From SAR92 clade bacterium (lineage in GTDB: Bacteria; Pseudomonadota; Gammaproteobacteria; Pseudomonadales; Porticoccaceae): DNA of 64,000 nucleotides. Location of the stretch: assembly GCA_004211905.1 (NCBI GenBank), contig SHBP01000003.1:1-64000 (forward strand), in the 5' to 3' direction. Every line of letters starts with the position of its first letter. Position 1 is the first letter of the stretch. The notes below the pieces were generated by a model. The model made no database searches and was not told the origin of the DNA. It saw only the letters and a list, made by a program, of their open reading frames with translations. A program made the translations under genes and the position numbers. Shown here one piece after another: positions 1 to 9,451 of this stretch.

Positions 1-324
1 GAAAAAAGGTTCCCTCAACTGGCTGAGGTGCCTTTTGAATTTGCTTGGTCTGGCGTGGAAGGTATCAGTAGAAACGACACTAATTTTTTTGGGCAACAGA
101 GTAAGAACATATTTCTTGCTGGTGGTTATAACGGTTCCGGTGTTAGCCGAGGTACTGCATTTGGTTATGCGCTTGCCGAGTATGCAGGCGGAGGTCAATC
201 TGAATTAATAACCGATTGTCTTAGCTCTAAAGCTGCTACTTGGCTTCCACCACGACCCTTTCTAGACCTTGGCGCAGTACTGAAGGTTAAAGCTCGATTC
301 CAAGGTGCAGGATTAGATCGCTAA
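1..324 (+). CDS. FAD-dependent oxidoreductase (DAO family), C-terminal fragment
   Basis: The reading frame is open from the first base, so the 5' part of the gene lies outside the window. The visible 107 residues carry the C-terminal half of a DAO-type flavoprotein: a WSG(V/I)EGISRN-like stretch, then NIFLAGGYNGSGVSRGTAFG, which matches the FAD-contacting glycine-rich loop near the end of glycine/sarcosine/gamma-glutamylputrescine oxidase relatives. The N-terminal Rossmann motif is not visible and the substrate cannot be told from this part. The gene converges on the antiporter gene 28 bases downstream. Confidence 0.75.
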   Translation, partial: EKRFPQLAEVPFEFAWSGVEGISRNDTNFFGQQSKNIFLAGGYNGSGVSRGTAFGYALAEYAGGGQSELITDCLSSKAATWLPPRPFLDLGAVLKVKARFQGAGLDR

Positions 325-352
325 GTGTCCTCTGTTTAAATAACTGGGGGCG

Positions 353-1843
353 CTATAGTTTCTTAAGGAAAAATAAACCAACAAGGATAAGTAGCATTCC
401 CAAGCCGAGGGCCCAAACACTACCAGTAATACCTGCAACTATGTACGCAACTAAGCTGCAACTGCCATTAAATATCGCGTAAGGAAACTGCGTTTTAACG
501 TGGTCGATCTGAGAACAGCCTGCACCCGTTGCAGACAGAATCGTGGTATCTGAAATAGGTGAGCAATGATCACCAAACAACCCACCGGACAACACCGCTC
601 CAATAGCAACATACATTGGCACATCAAACTGATGCGCAATGGGAATAGTCAGAGGGATTAAAATGGCATAAGTACCCCAGGAGGATCCTGTAGAAAAGGA
701 AATAACACCCCCCACAACAAAAACAGTCGCAGGGATAAGATAAGTTGGCAACCGACCATCAATCAATGCTGCAATATAACTAGGCGCACCAAGATCCTTG
801 CCGATGGCACCCAAAGACCAGGCCAAAACTAAAATGATCAAAACAGTAATCACTTTACTCATGCTTTCCAAATACAGCGCAAAACTACCACTTAAAGTGC
901 GCACACCAAAGCGCCACATCAATACCATTAAAATCATAGCTGCGCAGATATAGCCTGTAGACAAAGACGCTCTAAACGCGTTGGAGGGCATGTTCGCCAT
1001 ATCCATTGGAAATCCCTGAGGTACCAGCAAAGCAAACATAATGATTAACATACTCCCAAGGGGCAGCCACACCATAATTGGCTTAGCCTTTTGCAAACTC
1101 GTTTCAGACACCACTTCGGCTTCTAGGGCTTCGGCGCTCTCCATAACAATACCTCGAGCACAATCTTGTTCTGCTTTTTTCATTGGTCCAAAGTCGGCCT
1201 TTGCCATGATAACCAGAGGTACCATGACAACGGCTAAGATAGAGTAGAACTGGAAAGGTATGGCCTTGATGTAAGCTAAGAAGGCACTCTCATCAATGCC
1301 TAAGCTTTTATATTCCTGCGATATAAGGCCCTGTGAGTACAAGCCCCACCCAATAAATGGGATCAACACGGCCACTGGAGATGCCGTTGAATCTATAATC
1401 CAAGCTAACTTAGCTCGACTTATTTTTAACCCATCAACAATTGGGCGAAACAAAGGGCCAACAATCAAAGGTGTCCCGGAGTCTGTAAAAAAAAGTAAAG
1501 CCCCACTTGTCCAAGCGGCGGTCTGGGCTTTTATTTTGTCGGTTATAAACCTAGTCATCATCCCAGCAAAAGCCGCTGCACCACCAGATTTCTCCATCAG
1601 ACCAACAAGGCCAGCAACAAAAATCATTAGCAACAAAATACCAACATTTGCACTGTTTGAAGCCTGAGCAACCAGGTACTGCTCAACCATGATACTCATG
1701 CCGGTAAAAAGATTAGGTCCATTTAGCAGGAGTACCCCTGAGAACACTCCTACAAATAAACCCAACACTACATTTCGAGACCACACTGATAAAACGAGCG
1801 TGATAATGACGGGAGCGAGGGAGAATAAACCTGATTGTGACAT
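353..1843 (-). CDS. Na+/H+ antiporter, NhaC family
   Basis: The product is 496 residues of mostly hydrophobic helices, about 11-12 membrane segments by eye, the usual size for NhaC-type exchangers. The first half has TDSGTPLIVGPLFRPIVDG and DSTASPVAVLIPFIGWG, and the second half has FSTGSSWGTYAILIPL and GDHCSPISDTTILSATG. These are signature blocks of the NhaC/ArsB-like superfamily, rich in Ser, Thr and Asp that line the ion path. Expected role: inner-membrane sodium or proton exchange for pH and salt homeostasis, which fits a marine setting. A related amino-acid antiporter function cannot be excluded. It is a single gene with no obvious operon partner. Confidence 0.85.
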   Translation of the reverse strand: MSQSGLFSLAPVIITLVLSVWSRNVVLGLFVGVFSGVLLLNGPNLFTGMSIMVEQYLVAQASNSANVGILLLMIFVAGLVGLMEKSGGAAAFAGMMTRFITDKIKAQTAAWTSGALLFFTDSGTPLIVGPLFRPIVDGLKISRAKLAWIIDSTASPVAVLIPFIGWGLYSQGLISQEYKSLGIDESAFLAYIKAIPFQFYSILAVVMVPLVIMAKADFGPMKKAEQDCARGIVMESAEALEAEVVSETSLQKAKPIMVWLPLGSMLIIMFALLVPQGFPMDMANMPSNAFRASLSTGYICAAMILMVLMWRFGVRTLSGSFALYLESMSKVITVLIILVLAWSLGAIGKDLGAPSYIAALIDGRLPTYLIPATVFVVGGVISFSTGSSWGTYAILIPLTIPIAHQFDVPMYVAIGAVLSGGLFGDHCSPISDTTILSATGAGCSQIDHVKTQFPYAIFNGSCSLVAYIVAGITGSVWALGLGMLLILVGLFFLKKL

Positions 1844-1890
1844 AACAAAGCCATCTTGGTCGTGCGAATTAATTTGGCAATTAAAATAGT

Positions 1891-2961
1891 TTAATCTGAA
1901 TCAACATCGATTAATTTTTCAGTCGAAGGTTCGGACCCTATTCGTTTGCCGGCTCCCATCATGACGCCTATCCAACGTGTTTCATTTTGGCTTTCAAGGG
2001 CGATCTTTAACATAATGGTTAACGGAATAGATAACAGCATTCCAACCGGGCCCAGTACCCAACCCCAAAGCACCAAAGAGACAAATACAACTAGGGGTGA
2101 CAGATTCAGGCCGCGCCCCATCCATCGTGGCTCAAGCACATTGCCCATAATGAGATTAACGACTACAAATCCAACAAGAGTAAGACCCGCCTCAAACGCC
2201 CCAAGTTGCACTAAGGCCAAAAGCACCGCTGGGACTGCAGCGATAAAAGAGCCCACTGTAGGAATAAAATTAAGTAAGAAGGCCACCAGCCCCCACAACA
2301 CAGCGTAATCAACGCCTAGAATACTCAACCATAAAAAGATGACAAAGCCCGTAAGCAAACTAATCGCCGCCTTAATTGCTAAATAGCTGTGAACACTCTC
2401 TGAAAACGTGCGCAACCACTCTTGGGAATCGTTATTACCTTTTGCAGCGCGAAGCTTTTCACCAAAGCTGACGTTTTCAGCCAAGATAAAAATAACAGTA
2501 AGAAGAATCATAACGGCATTGGTCATAACATTACCAAAGGATGCCAAGGTTGTACCCACCACACCCATAACGGCACCAGGGTCAAAGCTACTACTCCACT
2601 GTTCAGCATTGATGGTGATTCCGCGCTGACTCAACCACTGCTGGATGGAGCTACTCATAGCTGAAAGTTTCGCTGAGTATTCAGGCACGTCTTGACGAAA
2701 GTTCTCTACCGAAGAACCAATAACAGCACCAAGTAGCAAGCCCACAGAAAGAACGAGCCCGATCACTAAAAAGATCGCCACACCATTCGGCAAACGATAA
2801 CCCTTAAGCCAAGCTAGCAAGGGCGATACGATCATGGCTATGAAAACGGCGAGTAAAAAAGGCACCAACAGTGGGCCGGCCATTTTTAAGCCTGAGACAA
2901 CGATGACAAAGGCGGCAGCAACCAGTAAAAATCGAGAAAATGAAGATGTTTTTTCTATCAT
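1891..2961 (-). CDS. AI-2E/PerM family transporter
   Basis: The product is 356 residues with two hydrophobic segments at about 10-60, a soluble stretch at about 80-150 and five or so C-terminal segments, the usual AI-2E exporter (PF01594) layout. Family blocks visible are PLLAWLKGYRLPNGVA near residue 50, LLNFIPTVGSFIAAVPAV near 235, and GNVLEPRWMGRGLNLSPLVV near 275. The family includes TqsA, PerM and Na+/H+ exchangers of halophiles, so the substrate is uncertain. It lies 47 bases downstream of the NhaC start on the same strand, so there may be a shared ion-homeostasis or quorum context, but nothing proves it. Confidence 0.8.
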   Translation of the reverse strand: MIEKTSSFSRFLLVAAAFVIVVSGLKMAGPLLVPFLLAVFIAMIVSPLLAWLKGYRLPNGVAIFLVIGLVLSVGLLLGAVIGSSVENFRQDVPEYSAKLSAMSSSIQQWLSQRGITINAEQWSSSFDPGAVMGVVGTTLASFGNVMTNAVMILLTVIFILAENVSFGEKLRAAKGNNDSQEWLRTFSESVHSYLAIKAAISLLTGFVIFLWLSILGVDYAVLWGLVAFLLNFIPTVGSFIAAVPAVLLALVQLGAFEAGLTLVGFVVVNLIMGNVLEPRWMGRGLNLSPLVVFVSLVLWGWVLGPVGMLLSIPLTIMLKIALESQNETRWIGVMMGAGKRIGSEPSTEKLIDVDSD

Positions 2962-3088
2962 CAGGTACCTCCAGCGAATAAAACATATCTTACGCGTTAA
3001 AAATTCTATTTGTGCGGGAGTGTAACATTACCAAGAAGCTAGAGTCGTCTCTATCTCTAGCACCAAAGATTAAAGGAGATAAATAGTA

Positions 3089-3694
3089 TTAAAACTTATC
3101 AGGATATTTTGCTTGGAAGCCGCTGTAATAGCTCTTAATGGCCACTAGGTCTATCTCGCTGTCCCCCGTCGGCTGATAAAGATCACCGATAATAAATTGT
3201 TTGCCCTGAAAATCTAGACTGATCAAGAGAATTGGGCAGTCGAGTAGTTTCGCAATCCGTAAGAACCCGGTTTTCCACCGACTAACCTTTGCGCGGGTTC
3301 CCTCTGGCGCAAGACCAATGGCTACACCATCTTCACGATTAGATAAATCAGCCACATATTGAACTATATCTTCGGGTTGCTCGCGATTGGTTGGTATGCC
3401 ACCTAGCCAGCGCATAAACCAAACCACCCCAGGCTTAAATATTGTGTGTTTGCCGAGCCAGCGAACCCGCAAGTTAAGGCCAAGCACCGCGGCCATTGCA
3501 AACACGAAGTCCCAATTGGAGGTGTGGGGGGCGGCAATAATAAGGAGACGCTTAACGTTTGGGATGTTACCAACAACTCGCCATCCAAACAGATTTAGAA
3601 CGCTTCTGCCAAAACAGCGGGCAAGAGCACCTCTATTGCCCCGCAGGTGCTCTGGAACTTGTTCTTGTGATACGGGATAGCCTTTATTTGGCAC
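3089..3694 (-). CDS. Lysophospholipid acyltransferase family protein (copy 1)
   Basis: This 201-residue protein has the PlsC-type acyltransferase signatures: APHTSNWDF (the HX4D catalytic motif as H-T-S-N-W-D) near residue 55, GGIPTNR near 95, and APEGTR near 130. There is no obvious membrane anchor beyond the family core, which is short compared with PlsC (about 245). The start is GTG, with AGGA seven bases upstream. It lies directly downstream of a close paralogue and shares with it an N-terminal QVPEHLRGNR block. Likely role is acyl transfer to a lysophospholipid or related glycerolipid at the inner membrane; the substrate is not shown by sequence. Confidence 0.8.
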   Translation of the reverse strand: MPNKGYPVSQEQVPEHLRGNRGALARCFGRSVLNLFGWRVVGNIPNVKRLLIIAAPHTSNWDFVFAMAAVLGLNLRVRWLGKHTIFKPGVVWFMRWLGGIPTNREQPEDIVQYVADLSNREDGVAIGLAPEGTRAKVSRWKTGFLRIAKLLDCPILLISLDFQGKQFIIGDLYQPTGDSEIDLVAIKSYYSGFQAKYPDKF

Positions 3695-3778
3695 TCTACA
3701 ATCCTATTTTTCAAAGCGACATCGAAATAAACAGAAAAAATAAGTGAATGTTCACTTTCGCTTAAAGTCTTTTATAAT

Positions 3779-4378
3779 CTAAAATCTAGCTGGGTGCCTT
3801 CCTTGAAATTGACTGTAATACTCCTTGATAGCCACTAAATCTGCATCGTTATCACCGCTTGGGTGATACAGATCCCCTATAAATATAATCTTACCCGGAA
3901 AGTTGAGTCCTACCATAAGAATTGGACAATCCAACGCTTTGGCAATACGCAAAAATCCTGTCTTCCATTTTTCAACTTTCTTGCGGGTCCCTTCTGGTGT
4001 TAAACCAATAATGACACCTTTCTCTCGCTTAGCTATACGAGCAACATTATCAACAATCATTTTTGGATTTCTACGGTCGGTGGGTATTCCCCCTAACCAT
4101 TCCATGAACCAAACAACGCCAGGCTTAAAAATAGTGTGTTTGGCCATCCAGCGCATTCTCAAATTTAAGCCTAAAATAGTCGCCATTGCCAATACGAAAT
4201 CCCAATTTGAAGTATGGGGTGCTCCAATCAATATGAAACGCTTTAAATCAGGAATGCTGCCCTCAACACGCCATCCCAGAATTTTTAAAACCGATCGACC
4301 CATCCATCGTGAAAACCTGCTTCGATTGCCGCGCAGGTGCTCTGGTACTTGATCTTGGGACAATGTTATTTTAGTCAT
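3779..4378 (-). CDS. Lysophospholipid acyltransferase family protein (copy 2)
   Basis: This 199-residue tandem paralogue has the same landmarks as its neighbour: QVPEHLRGNR at residues 10-19, GAPHTSNWDF with the HX4D motif near 55, KHTIFKPGVVWFMEWLGG near 80-97, and TPEGTRKK near 130. By eye the two are well over half identical, with conservation strongest around the active site. The ATG is preceded by an AAGGCGG ribosome site. The 84-base gap to copy 1 holds no visible terminator, so they are probably co-transcribed. Downstream of prfC on the same strand by 32 bases. Confidence 0.8.
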   Translation of the reverse strand: MTKITLSQDQVPEHLRGNRSRFSRWMGRSVLKILGWRVEGSIPDLKRFILIGAPHTSNWDFVLAMATILGLNLRMRWMAKHTIFKPGVVWFMEWLGGIPTDRRNPKMIVDNVARIAKREKGVIIGLTPEGTRKKVEKWKTGFLRIAKALDCPILMVGLNFPGKIIFIGDLYHPSGDNDADLVAIKEYYSQFQGRHPARF

Positions 4379-4410
4379 CGTTTAATGCCGCCTTGTGATC
4401 GGATGATTGT

Positions 4411-5982
4411 TTAGTGTTCGCGGGTAGCACGAAATCTAATATCCGGGTGCCGCTCTTCGGACAGAGATAAGTTGACTCTGGTTGGAGCAAGGTAGGTCAA
4501 ATGACCGCCCCCGTCTAGAGCAAGATTATCTTCCGCTTTGATCCTAAACGCCTCTAAGGTTTTAACATCCTCTGAGTCCACCCACCGAGCAGTATGTACA
4601 TTGATAGGCTCATAGATCGCTTCAACTCCATACTCTTCGCGCAAACGGTAGGCCACTACGTCAAACTGTAGCTGCCCAACAGCTCCCACCACAATATCGT
4701 TATTTCGGAAAGGGAAGAACACCTGAGTACTGCCCTCTTCTGACAGTTGACGTATGCCGTTTTGAAGCTGTTTCGCCCTTAGTGGATCTTTTAGGCGGAT
4801 ACGCTTAAATAGCTCTGGCGCAAAGTGCGGTATACCACTGAACTTAAGTGTCTCTCCCTCAGTAAATGTGTCACCGATCTGAATGGAGCCATGGTTATGC
4901 AGCCCTATAATGTCGCCAGCAATAGCTTCTTCTACCGAGATTCGCTCACCTGCTTTAAAACTGAAAGCATCTGCTACACGCACATCTTTCCCTGTGCGAA
5001 CATGCTTCATTTTCATGCCCTTAGTATATTTGCCTGAACATATCCGCAAAAAAGCAATACGATCGCGATGCTTTGGGTCCATATTAGCTTGAATTTTAAA
5101 GACAAAACCACTGAACTTACCTTCATCGGCAACAACTTCACGTTGAGCCGCAGACCTTGGCTGTGGCGATGGCGCCCATCGAACAAAATCATCTAACATT
5201 TCACGTATACCAAAATTACCCAAAGCAGTACCAAAAAATACAGGTGCCAGTTTGCCCGATAAAAATTCATCCATATCAAAAAGGTTTGTCGCTCCTTTAA
5301 CCAGCTCCAACTCTTCAAGTACGTCATCGGCATAATCACCTAAGGCGTCTCGTGCCTCGGGAGACTCTAGGCCTTTAACTTGAATATCATCGGTCAATGT
5401 ATGTCCCTTACCCTGAACATAGACATGGATGGTGTCGGTGTAAAAATTATAAACGCCTCGAAACTCACGCCCCATGCCAATAGGCCAATTAATAGGTGCC
5501 CCTTTGATCTTAAGAACGCTTTCAATTTCATCGAGAAGATCAATCGGGTCACGAATGTCTCGGTCCATTTTGTTTACAAATGTCAGTATAGGTGTATCTC
5601 GCAAACGACAAACATCCATCAGCTTTATTGTTCGTGCCTCTACCCCTTTTGCGCCATCAATCACCATCAGGGATGAGTCTACTGCTGTGAGTGTGCGATA
5701 GGTATCTTCAGAGAAGTCTTCGTGACCTGGAGTATCAAGGAGATTTACCATGCAATCGTGATAAGGAAACTGCATCACAGAGGAGGTTACAGAGATACCT
5801 AGTTCTTTCTCCATGGCCATCCAGTCGGATGTAGCATGACGATCACTTTTTCTACCCTTTACCGTTCCAGCTACCTGAATGAGGTTGCCAAGAAGTAACA
5901 ACTTTTCGGTAATCGTCGTTTTACCCGCATCTGGGTGAGAGATGATCGCAAATGTTCTTCGATCTGAAACAGTTTGGCTCAT
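4411..5982 (-). CDS. prfC: Peptide chain release factor 3 (RF3)
   Basis: RF3 is a translational GTPase that removes RF1/RF2 from the ribosome after termination. The 523 residues match the usual size of about 529. The P-loop HPDAGKTT is at residues 16-23, with the switch [16 protein letters not shown] block near 80-95 and the NKMDR specificity motif near 140. [14 protein letters not shown] lies between them, a sequence typical of RF3 rather than EF-G. Domain II ([18 protein letters not shown]) and domain III follow. A promoter-like pair lies in the divergent gap with hemH. Confidence 0.97.
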   Translation of the reverse strand: MSQTVSDRRTFAIISHPDAGKTTITEKLLLLGNLIQVAGTVKGRKSDRHATSDWMAMEKELGISVTSSVMQFPYHDCMVNLLDTPGHEDFSEDTYRTLTAVDSSLMVIDGAKGVEARTIKLMDVCRLRDTPILTFVNKMDRDIRDPIDLLDEIESVLKIKGAPINWPIGMGREFRGVYNFYTDTIHVYVQGKGHTLTDDIQVKGLESPEARDALGDYADDVLEELELVKGATNLFDMDEFLSGKLAPVFFGTALGNFGIREMLDDFVRWAPSPQPRSAAQREVVADEGKFSGFVFKIQANMDPKHRDRIAFLRICSGKYTKGMKMKHVRTGKDVRVADAFSFKAGERISVEEAIAGDIIGLHNHGSIQIGDTFTEGETLKFSGIPHFAPELFKRIRLKDPLRAKQLQNGIRQLSEEGSTQVFFPFRNNDIVVGAVGQLQFDVVAYRLREEYGVEAIYEPINVHTARWVDSEDVKTLEAFRIKAEDNLALDGGGHLTYLAPTRVNLSLSEERHPDIRFRATREH

Positions 5983-6013
5983 AATGAAATTTGTATATGA
6001 TTAAAAGTCGGGC

Positions 6014-6042
6014 ATTATAGCTTCGCGGCGAGCGGGGGTCAG
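6014..6042 (-). promoter_or_regulatory. Probable sigma-70 promoter for prfC
   Basis: Read on the minus strand there is a perfect TATAAT (plus positions 6014-6019), 17 bases from CTGACC (plus 6037-6042), which matches TTGACA at four positions. The pair is 32-60 bases upstream of the prfC start. Sequence-only call. Confidence 0.5.
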
Positions 6043-6187
6043 CTAATAAAAACACCCTATTTAAACCGATCCCATTAGAATAATGTCGCGTATACTGGCT
6101 CTGACAGAAAAAATTACCTAACCATGCCTCAAAAGTAGGCAAGGAATGGTAAGTTTGATGAGCTGAGACAGCTTAGGAGTGAAAGAA

Positions 6188-7207
6188 ATGAAGTACCAAG
6201 GCCAGACAGATTATGACCACAAGGGCGCTTCACCACGTCGCGGTGTTCTTCTGTGTAACCTAGGTACGCCTGATGCACCTAGAACCTCGGAACTTAGGCG
6301 CTACTTAAAGCAGTTCCTCAGTGACCCTAGAGTGGTTGAAGTGCCTCGTTTGATTTGGTGGCTAATTCTTAACTTAATTATTCTAAGAATACGGCCTCGC
6401 CGGTCTGCCAAACTTTATAAAAGTGTTTGGACAGAAGGCGGCTCTCCATTGCTGGTTCACAGTCAAGCTCAAGTTAATGGAGTTAAGAAGCTCTTAGGTG
6501 AGAAGTATGATAGTGACATTCCGGTTGTACTGGGAATGCGTTATGGCAACCCTTCTATTGAATCTGCGATTAATGACCTTACTGAGCAGAACGTGCGAGA
6601 GATTACGATTCTCCCTCTGTATCCTCAATACTCCGGGGCCACAACAGGCTCTACGTTTGATGCCGTTGCCGATGTTTTTAAAAAGACTCGCTGGGTCCCG
6701 CAGCTTAATTTTGTGGGCGGGTATCACCAGTCAGAGGCATTTTTAGATGCGCTTTGCGCTTCTATTAAACGCCACATAGAAGCCCACGGTCAGCCTGATA
6801 AACTGGTGATGTCCTACCATGGCACACCACAGAGCTATTTAAAAAAGGGCGACCCTTACCACTGTCTATGCCACCAGACCACTCGACTGATCGTAGAAAA
6901 AATGGGTTTGGATAAAGAGAGAGTCATGACCACGTTTCAGTCTCGTTTCGGCCGCGAACCTTGGCTACAACCCTATACCGACAAAACTCTTGAGGCCATG
7001 CCTGAAGACGGGATAAAACATGTGGCCATTATGTGCCCGGGCTTTTCTTCAGACTGTCTAGAGACCATCGAAGAAATCAATATGGAAGCGCGTGAGAGTT
7101 TTTTGCATGCAGGTGGGGAGCAGTTCCATTACATTCCCTGTCTTAACGATGATCCTGAGCATATTGAAGCTCTAGCGAGCATAGTTGGCAGATACTTGGC
7201 CAATTAA
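6188..7207 (+). CDS. hemH: Ferrochelatase
   Basis: Inserts ferrous iron into protoporphyrin IX, the last step of protoheme synthesis; usually membrane-associated in the cytoplasm. The 339 residues match the family length. Visible landmarks are GVLLCNLGTPDAP near the N-terminus, LPLYPQYSGATTGS near 150, the metal-site block MSYHGTPQSYLKKGDPYHCLCHQT near 210-235 with its catalytic His, and PGFSSDCLETIEEI near 295 with the second catalytic acid. I chose ATG at 6188, because AGGAG at 6175-6179 is eight bases upstream of it; an in-frame GTG at 6179 would sit on that ribosome site. The stop overlaps the convergent sirtuin stop by four bases. Confidence 0.95.
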   Translation: MKYQGQTDYDHKGASPRRGVLLCNLGTPDAPRTSELRRYLKQFLSDPRVVEVPRLIWWLILNLIILRIRPRRSAKLYKSVWTEGGSPLLVHSQAQVNGVKKLLGEKYDSDIPVVLGMRYGNPSIESAINDLTEQNVREITILPLYPQYSGATTGSTFDAVADVFKKTRWVPQLNFVGGYHQSEAFLDALCASIKRHIEAHGQPDKLVMSYHGTPQSYLKKGDPYHCLCHQTTRLIVEKMGLDKERVMTTFQSRFGREPWLQPYTDKTLEAMPEDGIKHVAIMCPGFSSDCLETIEEINMEARESFLHAGGEQFHYIPCLNDDPEHIEALASIVGRYLAN

Positions 7208-8016
7208 CTAACCTGATTTAACCATACCTGAAGGACACTTGAGCACTTCTGATTAGTGCGTTCACAGGCTATCTCATCGGCTCGGGTCTCGCCTTGATTG
7301 ATAATAACAATGGGCTTATTTTGTTGTTTGGCCCAAAGACAAAATCGATATCCTGAATAGGTGCTCAGAGAAGAACCTACAACTAGTAACCCCGAAGCTC
7401 CAAGCATTTCTGCTTCAGCATCTGCAACTCTTTGTTTGGGTATTGAGTCTCCAAAAAAAACCGCATCGGGCTTGAGGATTCCTCCGCAATACTCGCAGTC
7501 AGGTACCTTCATCGATGAATAATCGAGTTCATCTATATCTGCATCGCCATCAGGAGCTATGGTCCCCGCTAGCGAGGCAAAATTTGGGTTGTTCTGCTCC
7601 AGCCACCTTTGCAAAGGACTACGCGGAAATTTCAAATGACATGATATACAAGAGACAGTATCGACCCGCCCGTGAAGATCAATCACATGCTGACTCCCCG
7701 CTCTCTGATGCAAACCATCAACATTTTGCGTGACTAAACAACGAATATGTCCCAACTTTTCTAACTCTGCTAATACACTGTGTGATTCATTAGGTATTGC
7801 TTGGCTCATAAAACGCCAGCCAACCATGTTGCGTGACCAAAATCGCTGTCTTGCATTATGTTGCTGAACAAATTCTTGATGCTTTACAGGCGGTTTACGC
7901 TGCCAAATACCTTTGTCATCGCGATAAGTAGGAACACCAGAATCAGCACTGACGCCAGCGCCCGTAACCACCAACCATTGCTTGTTCTGAATAAGTTTAG
8001 CTATCACATTTAACAC
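7204..8016 (-). CDS. Sir2-family NAD-dependent protein deacylase (class II, SIRT4-like)
   Basis: The 270-residue sirtuin has GAGVSADSGVPTYRD (NAD-binding loop, residues about 19-34), TQNVDGLHQRAGS with the catalytic region and LHGR near 115. Two CxxC pairs (CISC and CEYC) bracket the zinc-binding module. The sequence around WSRNMVGWRF, rather than the AYxxR of bacterial CobB (class III), places it nearer the SIRT4-like class II group, so I do not use the name cobB. Substrates could be acetylated or longer-acylated lysines. GTG start, with GAGGA seven bases upstream. It lies between hemH and proA on the opposite strand. Confidence 0.85.
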   Translation of the reverse strand: MLNVIAKLIQNKQWLVVTGAGVSADSGVPTYRDDKGIWQRKPPVKHQEFVQQHNARQRFWSRNMVGWRFMSQAIPNESHSVLAELEKLGHIRCLVTQNVDGLHQRAGSQHVIDLHGRVDTVSCISCHLKFPRSPLQRWLEQNNPNFASLAGTIAPDGDADIDELDYSSMKVPDCEYCGGILKPDAVFFGDSIPKQRVADAEAEMLGASGLLVVGSSLSTYSGYRFCLWAKQQNKPIVIINQGETRADEIACERTNQKCSSVLQVWLNQVS

Positions 8017-8103
8017 TTCAGGTTCCTCAAATAGATGCTATAACCAAAAAAACGGCAGTTACTTGATGTCATAACCCTAAATTTTGCAGGTTTAACCGCA
8101 AAG

Positions 8104-8134
8104 TTGTGAATTATGACAAGGCTAGCCGTATAAT
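8104..8134 (+). promoter_or_regulatory. Candidate promoter for the proA-nadD-rsfS operon
   Basis: There is a perfect TATAAT at 8129-8134, with TTGTGA at 8104-8109 as the nearest -35-like hexamer. The spacer of 19 bases is longer than ideal. It lies 65 bases upstream of the ATG preferred for proA and heads a long same-strand gene run. Confidence 0.4.
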
Positions 8135-8199
8135 GGTGAAAAACTACTAACCTTAGTGTACCTCAGGTATTGGCGTTAAAAACATTGGAAAAATTAGAC

Positions 8200-9450
8200 A
8201 TGAAATCTCACATGGATAGTATCGGTGTTGCCGCTCTTAAATCGTCGAGAGTTCTGGCCAGAGCATCGACGAGTTTAAAAAATGACGCCTTGCTAAACAT
8301 AGCGTCAGCGCTCGATGGCAACCGCAGAGATCTGTTAGCCGCTAATAATGCCGATATGAACAACGCGCGTAAAAATAATCTTGAGGCTGCTCTTTTGGAG
8401 CGCCTCGAACTTAATGATGAGCGCATTGACGCGATGATTGAGGGCGTCCGCCAAGTGGCGGCCATGCCTGATCTAATTGGGGATATTACCGACTTAGAAT
8501 TAAGACCTAGCGGAATTAAGCTGGGTAAAATGCGCGTGCCTCTTGGTGTTATCGGAATTATTTATGAGTCACGGCCGAATGTGACTATTGATGCCGCTTG
8601 CCTGTGCCTAAAATCAGGTAATGCAACTATTCTGAGAGGTGGCAGCGAGGCTATTTTATCGAACCAAGCTATTGCTAATTGTATTAGTGAAGGCTTAGCC
8701 CGCTGTGGTCTTCCTGAATCTGCCGTACAAATAATCAAGATCACTGATCGGTCAGTGGTTGGCGAATTAATTACCATGACTGATTATGTCGATGTGATTA
8801 TTCCTCGGGGAGGAAAAGGACTCATTGAGCGGCTGATAAATGATGCCAAAGTACCTCTAATTAAACATTTAGATGGTAACTGCCATGTCTATATTGATGA
8901 TTATGCAGACCATGCCAAAGCGGTGAGTATTGCAATAAATGCAAAAACCCACCGCTATGGAGTATGCAATGCGATGGAGTCACTTCTGATCGCTGAGTCT
9001 GTTGCCTCAAGCCTTCTTCCCAGCCTAGCATCTGCTTTTGTTGCTGCAGGGGTTGAGCTTAGGGGCTGTGGTAAGGCTCAAAAAATAGTCACATCAATGA
9101 ATCAAGCCACCGAGCAAGACTGGAGTGAAGAATTCTTGGCTCCTATTTTATCGGTGAAAGTTGTCGGTGGAATTGATGAGGCTATTGATCACATCAATCA
9201 TTATAGTTCTAAACATACAGAGTCTATTGTTACCGAAAAAGAAGAGAATGGCCGTCGCTTTATCACTGAAGTCGACTCAAGCTCTGTCATGATTAATGCC
9301 TCGACTCGGTTTGCCGATGGATTTGAATATGGGCTGGGAGCAGAAATTGGTATTTCTACAGATAAAATCCATGCTCGAGGCCCAGTAGGTCTCACGGGAC
9401 TCACCAGTCAAAAATGGGTAGTCTTCGGTGATGGGCAGGTTAGAGAATAA
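8200..9450 (+). CDS. proA: Glutamate-5-semialdehyde dehydrogenase (gamma-glutamyl phosphate reductase)
   Basis: Second step of proline synthesis: NADPH-dependent reduction of gamma-glutamyl phosphate. Blocks typical of ProA are [19 protein letters not shown] near residue 105, [15 protein letters not shown] near 130, IPRGGKGLI near 200, and [13 protein letters not shown] near 255 carrying the catalytic cysteine. The ATG at 8200 (GGAA nine bases upstream) gives 416 residues, close to the 417 of the E. coli enzyme. A TTG at 8170 would add ten residues without a good ribosome site. nadD starts two bases after the stop, so the two are coupled. proB is not in the window. Confidence 0.95.
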   Translation: MKSHMDSIGVAALKSSRVLARASTSLKNDALLNIASALDGNRRDLLAANNADMNNARKNNLEAALLERLELNDERIDAMIEGVRQVAAMPDLIGDITDLELRPSGIKLGKMRVPLGVIGIIYESRPNVTIDAACLCLKSGNATILRGGSEAILSNQAIANCISEGLARCGLPESAVQIIKITDRSVVGELITMTDYVDVIIPRGGKGLIERLINDAKVPLIKHLDGNCHVYIDDYADHAKAVSIAINAKTHRYGVCNAMESLLIAESVASSLLPSLASAFVAAGVELRGCGKAQKIVTSMNQATEQDWSEEFLAPILSVKVVGGIDEAIDHINHYSSKHTESIVTEKEENGRRFITEVDSSSVMINASTRFADGFEYGLGAEIGISTDKIHARGPVGLTGLTSQKWVVFGDGQVRE

Positions 9451-9451
9451 G

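Noticed and set aside
1689-1889. A short plus-strand open frame opposite the antiporter, and many similar frames opposite real genes.
   Set aside because: They lie antisense to well-supported genes and lack ribosome sites or recognisable protein features.
3089-4378. Assembly duplication creating the two acyltransferases.
   Set aside because: The copies differ at many positions across their whole length and in their flanks, so they are real diverged paralogues.
7204-8016. Naming the sirtuin CobB.
   Set aside because: The sequence around the acyl-binding pocket differs from CobB class III and looks like class II.
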